Assembly: GCA_009694215.1 (NCBI GenBank)
Contig: SHVN01000021.1
Coordinates: 1 to 36,303 of the forward strand
From: Xanthobacteraceae bacterium
GTDB lineage: Bacteria > Pseudomonadota > Alphaproteobacteria > Rhizobiales > Xanthobacteraceae
Length of the DNA stretch: 36,303 nt
Direction: 5' to 3'
A model generated the notes under the pieces. That model saw only the letters and a program-made list of their open reading frames with translations. It was not told where the DNA came from and searched no databases. The translations under genes and the position numbers were made by a program. Of this stretch, positions 32,041 to 36,303 are shown piece after piece (the first letter of the stretch is position 1; each line of letters opens with the position of its first letter).

Positions 32041-33788
32041 GCGATCCCGCACTCGGCCTGTTGATGCTGGGCCTCATCGTCGTCATCATCATGATGGGCT
32101 TTGCCACGGCCTTCACCTTGATGGGCCTTGGCATGTTCTTCGGCTTCATCGCGTTCTACGACCCGTCGCAGAGCTGGGCGCATAATCGCGTATTCGACCT
32201 GATGGTCCAGCGCACCTACGGCGCCATGACCAACGACGTCCTGATCTCAATTCCGCTGTTCGTACTCATGGGCTACGTGATGGAGCGCGGCGCACTGGTC
32301 GACAAGATGTTCTATTCGATCCAGCTCGCGTTCCGGCGTGTTCCGGCATCGCTCGCCGTTGCGACGCTGATCGTCTGCACGTTCTGGGGTATTGCCTCGG
32401 GTCTCGTCGGCGCGGTCGTCGTGCTGATGGGCGTCATCGCCTTCAATCCGATGTTGAAGGCCGGTTATGACGTGAAGCTCGCCTCCGGCGTCATCACGGC
32501 CGGTGGCACTCTCGGCATCCTGATCCCGCCTTCGGTGATGATCATCGTCTACGCGGCGGTCGCAGGCCAATCGGTCGTCAAGCTCTATGCCGCGGCGATG
32601 TTTCCCGGCTTTTTCCTGTCGTTTCTTTATCTCGTCTACATCCTCGGCTGGGCGCTGATCAATCCGAAGATCGCGCCGACGCTGCCGGAAGAGCAGACCA
32701 GGGTGCCGGTGCCGGACTGGATGCGCAAGCTCCAGGCGGCATATTCGCCCAACATGCCGGTGGCGCTCGTGTCGGCCTTGCTGTCTCCGTCGAAGGCCCG
32801 GGCGATCGATGCTGACGGCAAGCCTGTCGACGGCTGGATGCTGTTCAAGAATTTCTGCTTCGCGCTGGTGCCGTTGCTTTTGATCGCGCTCACGCTCTGG
32901 GGCGTATGGTGGTACGTGGTCATCCATCAGCAGGCGGCGACCGCGGCTGCGGTCGTGCCGGAGATCCAGCAGCTGGGCACCCCATCGCTGAGCGAAGGGG
33001 GGGCAACGCCCGCCGAAATGGGGCCGGGCGCGGCTTTCTACTACTGGTTCTTTGGTATCGTCGCCGGCGCGGCGCTCCTTATGGGGCGCTACTATTCGAA
33101 GCTGGACGCCGACCGCCTTGTGGTCATCAAGCTCGTGAGCGCTTCGGTGATGCCGCTCGGCATCCTCACCGTAGTGGTGCTGGGCGTCATCCTGTTCGGG
33201 ATAACGACGGCCACCGAGTCCGCCGCGGTCGGCGCGGCGGGCGCTTTCCTGCTGGCGTTCCATGCTCGGACGCTCGACTGGAAACGCACGAAGGAAGCCG
33301 TCTTCCTGACCGCGAAGACCACCGCGATGGTCTGCTGGCTGTTCGTCGGCTCAGCATTGTTTTCGGGCGTGTTCGCGATCCTCGGCGGCCAGGCGCTGCT
33401 CGAGAGCTGGGTGCTTGCGCTCGACATGACGCCGACGCAGTTCATGATCCTGTCGATGGCGATCATTTTCGTGCTGGGCTGGCCGCTAGAGTGGACCGAG
33501 ATCATCATCATCTTTGTTCCGATCTTCCTGCCGATGCTGAAGCACTTCAACATCGACCCGATTCTCTGGGGCACGCTGGTGTTCGTGAATCTGCAGGCGG
33601 CGTTCCTGTCGCCGCCGGTCGCGATGTCGGCGTTCTACCTCAAGGGCGTCGCGCCCAAGCACGTCACGCTGAACCAGATTTTCTCAGGAATGATGCCCTA
33701 CATGCTGATCGTGATCTTGTGCATGATCATCATGTATCTCTGGCCCGGCATGACGCTCTGGCTGCCGAGATATCTCTACGGCGGCTGA
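32037..33788 (+). CDS. dctM: TRAP transporter large permease DctM
   Basis: A 583-residue membrane protein with 12 or more helices; it forms the sodium-driven channel with DctQ. Family segments are LISIPLFVLMGYVMERG (about 68-84), GTLGILIPPSVMIIVYAAVA (about 160-179), FGITTATESAAVGAAGAFLL (about 387-406) and the C-terminal LQAAFLSPPVAMSAFYLKGV. The protein is about 150 residues longer than classic DctM (about 430). The extra part, roughly residues 220-350, lies between the first and second helix blocks, contains two added hydrophobic segments and a polar loop, and belongs to the long-DctM subgroup. It overlaps dctQ by four bases. Confidence 0.92.
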   Translation: MSDPALGLLMLGLIVVIIMMGFATAFTLMGLGMFFGFIAFYDPSQSWAHNRVFDLMVQRTYGAMTNDVLISIPLFVLMGYVMERGALVDKMFYSIQLAFRRVPASLAVATLIVCTFWGIASGLVGAVVVLMGVIAFNPMLKAGYDVKLASGVITAGGTLGILIPPSVMIIVYAAVAGQSVVKLYAAAMFPGFFLSFLYLVYILGWALINPKIAPTLPEEQTRVPVPDWMRKLQAAYSPNMPVALVSALLSPSKARAIDADGKPVDGWMLFKNFCFALVPLLLIALTLWGVWWYVVIHQQAATAAAVVPEIQQLGTPSLSEGGATPAEMGPGAAFYYWFFGIVAGAALLMGRYYSKLDADRLVVIKLVSASVMPLGILTVVVLGVILFGITTATESAAVGAAGAFLLAFHARTLDWKRTKEAVFLTAKTTAMVCWLFVGSALFSGVFAILGGQALLESWVLALDMTPTQFMILSMAIIFVLGWPLEWTEIIIIFVPIFLPMLKHFNIDPILWGTLVFVNLQAAFLSPPVAMSAFYLKGVAPKHVTLNQIFSGMMPYMLIVILCMIIMYLWPGMTLWLPRYLYGG

Positions 33789-33922
33789 GTGGCCGGGCGC
33801 ACCTGGCGGACTCCCGATTTTGAAACGGGGCTGGCCGGAAGACGGCCGCGAATCAGCTATATCGTCCGGGCCTCCGGCTGAAGATCGCGCTTCGCTCGAA
33901 CAAGCCGGCGAGAGAGGGGCGT

Positions 33923-35041
33923 ATGGTCAACCGAACCAGCGCTGAACCGTTCGCGCCGGGCCGCCGCTTTCTGCTGGCGGCCGGCGGCGTTGCCGCGGCC
34001 GTGGCGTTGCCGCAGGTGTCGCGGGCGCAGACCGTAAACTGGAGAATCCAGAGCGCCTGGCCGCCCCGGGACGTGTTCCACGATTTCGCCAACGACTATG
34101 CGAAGAAGGTCGGCGCCATGACCGGCGAGCGGCTCAAGCTCGACGTGGTTGCGGTCGGCTCGGTGGTGCCTTCGTTCCAGATGGCGGATGCCGTGCACGC
34201 CGGAATCCTCGACGGCGGACATGGCGTTGCGGCGCTTCGCTACAACAAGCACAAGGCCAGCGCGCTGTTTGCGGCGCCGCCGTCGTTCGGCTGGGATTCC
34301 CACGGCTTTCTCGCCTGATTCTATCACGGCGGCGGCGAAGAGCTCTACAAGGAGCTGCTCAACGACATCCTCAAGCTCGGTCTCGTCGGATTCCTGTACT
34401 TCCACATGCTGACGCAGCCGCTGGGCTGGTTCCGGAAGGAAATCAGGACCACTGAGGATTTCGAGGGCGTGCGGTATCGCACCTCCGATCTTGCCATCGA
34501 ACTGTTCAAGGCGCTCGGCGCGGCTGTGACCATGCTGCCGGGCGGCGCGATCGTGCCGGCGATGGAACGCGGCGTGCTCGATGCGGCCGATTCCAAAAAC
34601 CCGTCCAGCGACCTGCAGCTTGGATTGCCGGAGGTGTCGAAGTTCTACATGACAGGCGGCCATCACCGCCAAGCTGAAGCTTTCGAGGTCTTCTTCAACA
34701 AGGCCAGGTTCAATGCGCTGCCGGCCGAGCTCAAGGCGGTGTTGCGTCAGGCGGCATTCTCGGCCTCCAGCGATCAGCTCTGGTACGCCTACGGCCGCTA
34801 CGCGAAGGACTTCGAGGAGATCAAGAAGCGCGGCGTCAGCGTCGCCGGGACCCCGTCAAGCGTGCTCCAGGACCAGCTCAAGGCCTGGGACAAGGTGATC
34901 GCCGAGCAATCGAAGGAGGCGTTCTTTGCGAAGGTCATCGCCTCGCAGAAGGCCTGGGTCAAGCGCACCGGCGCGTTTCTCGCGGCCAATAATCTCGACA
35001 GCGGTGAGCTGTCGGCGGCCTACCGGCATTTTTTCGGCTGA
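33923..35041 (+). pseudogene. Second TRAP transporter substrate-binding protein, interrupted by in-frame TGA
   Basis: A 372-codon reading frame for a DctP-type receptor, similar throughout to the dctP product at 30128. It has a Tat-type start (GRRFLLAAGGVAAA) and the opening WRIQSAWPPRDVFHDFANDY. A TGA at 34316-34318 stops translation after codon 131. The frame continues unchanged as FYHGGGEELYKELL and is intact to its TAA-free end with GVRYRTSDLAIELFKALGAA and LPGGAIVPAMERGVLDAAD. In the paralogue the aligned codon is TGG (LLAWHKYGGGKELL), so the lesion is a single TGG to TGA change. No other damage is visible, which indicates a recent mutation or a sequencing error. It lies 134 bases after dctM with a purine-rich leader (GAGAGAGGGG). 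Confidence 0.9.
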
Positions 35042-35065
35042 CCACCACAGGCATTGACGCAAAAC

Positions 35066-35089
35066 CGCCGCCCCGGTGCCGGAGCGGCG
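35066..35089 (-). terminator. Candidate terminator between convergent genes
   Basis: A GC-rich hairpin with the stem CGCCGC/GCGGCG and an inner CCG/CGG pairing. Read leftward it is followed by G and then TTTT, fitting an intrinsic terminator for the dienelactone hydrolase gene. The T-run is short, so the call is moderate. Confidence 0.5.
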
Positions 35090-35114
35090 TCCTGTTGGGC
35101 GATGTCGCCGTGGA

Positions 35115-35996
35115 TCACGCGGCCTTGGGCGGCGGGCCGAGGTTCTCCTGGAAGAACGTCAGCGTGCGTTGCCACGCGAGGTCCGTAGCCTCCTTGTTGT
35201 AGCGCGCGGCGCCGAGCTCGTTGTTGAAGGCATGCTGGGCGCCGGGATAGTGATGGATTGTGTATTTCTTGTTGTTGGCCTTCAGCGCGGCCTCGTAGGC
35301 CGCGATGCCGGCGTTCACGCCGTCGTCGATCCCGGCGTAATGCAGCATGAGCGCCGCCTTGATGTTGGGCACCTGCGCGGCCGGGACCTGCCGTCCGTAA
35401 TAGGCGACGCCTGCATCGAGCTCGGGGCTTGATACGGCCAGCCGGTTGACCATCAGGCCGCCGAAGCAGTAGCCGACCGTACCGACCTTGCCGGTCGATT
35501 CCGGGTGGCTCTTGAGGAACGAAACCGCGGACACCAAGGCGACCACCGCGTCGTCCTGGTTCATCTTGGTATGCAGGTCGCGCGCGGCGTCGTCGTTCGC
35601 CGGCGTGCCGCCAACCAGCGACAACAGATCCACCGCATAGGCGAGATAGCCCTCCACCGCGAAGCGGCGGGCGACATCCTCCAGGTGCGGGTGGAGCCCG
35701 CGGTTCTCATGGATCACCAGCACGACAGGGCGCTTTCCTTTGGCCCTGGCGCGCGCGAGGTAGCCGTTGATCTTGCCCTTGGGCGAGTCGTAGGCCACCC
35801 GGTCGGTGACGAGGCGGCCGTCGTTGTCGGCGATGACCGCCGCTTTCGCGTAGTCGTTCTGCAACAGCGGCAGCAGCGCCGCTGCCGCCGCGGTGGAGCC
35901 TGCGAGCTTGCCGAGCTGATCGAGGAAGTCGCGGCGGTTGAGCCCGCCGTGGGTGAAACGGTCGTAGAGGTTGATGATGCGTTGGTCCAGGTTCAT
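35115..35996 (-). CDS. Dienelactone hydrolase family protein, probably Tat-exported
   Basis: A 293-residue alpha/beta hydrolase of the dienelactone hydrolase type. The triad is complete: C177 in GYCFGG, D224 or D225 in YAGIDDG, and H255 in AQHAFNN. The motif VIHENRGLHPHLEDVARR (about 94-111) is the family's oxyanion and lid region. The N-terminus has NRRDFLDQLGKLAGSTAAAAA, a twin-arginine segment with a hydrophobic stretch, as in the exported YghX-type hydrolases. The ATG at 35996 is set by GGGAGG upstream. Classic members open dienelactone in chlorocatechol breakdown; exported members have unknown substrates. Confidence 0.9.
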   Translation of the reverse strand: MNLDQRIINLYDRFTHGGLNRRDFLDQLGKLAGSTAAAAALLPLLQNDYAKAAVIADNDGRLVTDRVAYDSPKGKINGYLARARAKGKRPVVLVIHENRGLHPHLEDVARRFAVEGYLAYAVDLLSLVGGTPANDDAARDLHTKMNQDDAVVALVSAVSFLKSHPESTGKVGTVGYCFGGLMVNRLAVSSPELDAGVAYYGRQVPAAQVPNIKAALMLHYAGIDDGVNAGIAAYEAALKANNKKYTIHHYPGAQHAFNNELGAARYNKEATDLAWQRTLTFFQENLGPPPKAA

Positions 35997-36092
35997 GACG
36001 CCTCCCGTGGCATTTCCGAGAAGCATAACACGGCGGGGGAGCCGATATTCCGAGGTGCGGCCTAACGCCGGAGGATCGGAGGCGAAGCCATC

Positions 36093-36303
36093 TTGACGAT
36101 GTTCGCGCTGCGCCGCACAAGGCTGTTCTGCGGCTGGATTTTCATCGTTAGCATCGTCTGGCCGGAAAAGGTGCCCGCGCTTCCCAAGGAGGTGAGGACC
36201 GCGAGCATCAGCGTGCTGTTCGTGCGCTGTATGGTCTCGATGGTGCCGTTGCTGGTGCTGATTTTCATGGTTCTCGGCACCATCCTGGTCGGGCTTGCGA
36301 CCC
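36093..36303 (+). pseudogene. Probable 5'-truncated TRAP large permease (DctM) fragment, runs off the right edge
   Basis: The frame opens at about 36066 after a TAA and is open to the edge; TTG at 36093 or ATG at 36099 could start it. It reads FCGWIFIVSIVWPEKVPALP, then MVPLLVLIFMVLGTILVGLA. This matches the middle of DctM proteins: compare INPKIAPTLPEEQTR and LTVVVLGVILFGITTATES in the dctM product at 32037. A complete DctM has about 200 residues before this point, and these are missing here, where a dienelactone hydrolase gene begins instead. It could be a deletion remnant of a permease that once served the broken receptor at 33923. A minus-strand frame over the same bases (36062-36283) looks less protein-like. 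Confidence 0.45.

Noticed and set aside
34316-34318. TGA in the second TRAP receptor as selenocysteine
   Set aside because: The aligned residue is Trp in the paralogue, the family has no redox site there, and I see no obvious SECIS-like hairpin immediately downstream.
36062-36283. Minus-strand 73-codon open frame at the right edge
   Set aside because: No motif and no ribosome site; the opposite strand reads like a membrane protein segment similar to DctM.

Overview
The window is high-GC chromosomal DNA that looks like a Hyphomicrobiales alphaproteobacterium, probably near Bradyrhizobium/Rhodopseudomonas (Nitrobacteraceae) or a related Xanthobacteraceae lineage. The signs are a fused indolepyruvate ferredoxin oxidoreductase, a Liv-type ABC cluster carrying two CoA ligases, a Bug-type tricarboxylate receptor, a DUF3551 mini-protein, a Lys/Ala-rich histone-like protein, and many palindromic repeats in the gaps between genes. 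This placement is inference from gene content only. I see no rRNA, tRNA, CRISPR or phage gene, and no transcription regulator gene anywhere in the window.

Layout. 1-810: the 3' end of an IS5-family element that interrupts a sensor kinase gene. 966-5498: a class II aldolase diverging from a large fused indolepyruvate:ferredoxin oxidoreductase. 5675-10849: assorted single genes (VOC protein, small lipoprotein, Bug-type receptor, secreted protein with a lysozyme-like motif, RidA-like protein, CopD-like membrane protein, alpha/beta hydrolase). 10857-14455: a compact minus-strand operon of a molybdenum hydroxylase large subunit, a YciB-like membrane protein and a second class II aldolase. 14828-23689: a plus-strand cluster of acyl-CoA synthetase, livG, livH, livM, a periplasmic binding protein, livF and a PaaK-like CoA ligase. 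23770-29491: DUF3551 protein, glcE, glcF, histone-like protein, an NMT1/THI5-like protein and a divergent Rossmann-type protein. 29500-29873: degraded DNA with the 5' end of a second IS5-type element, in inverted orientation to the first. 30128-33788: a complete TRAP transporter (dctP, dctQ, dctM). 33923-36303: a second TRAP receptor broken by an in-frame TGA, a dienelactone hydrolase, and what looks like a 5'-truncated TRAP large permease running off the right edge.

How it fits together. The cluster is dominated by uptake and activation of organic acids. The Liv-type transporter sits between two CoA ligases, so its likely job is to import a carboxylic acid (aromatic or aliphatic) that is converted to a CoA thioester. 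Glycolate oxidase subunits, two aldolases, a molybdenum hydroxylase, the indolepyruvate oxidoreductase, the dienelactone hydrolase and TRAP/TTT receptors point the same way. The substrates cannot be read from the sequence.

The most unusual items are a 60-base palindromic element that appears to sit in frame inside the PaaK-like ligase gene, at least three families of intergenic palindromic elements filling gaps of the Liv and glycolate clusters, a TGA exactly where the neighbouring paralogue has a Trp codon in the second TRAP receptor, and a 15-bp perfect hairpin between the TRAP receptor and permease genes.
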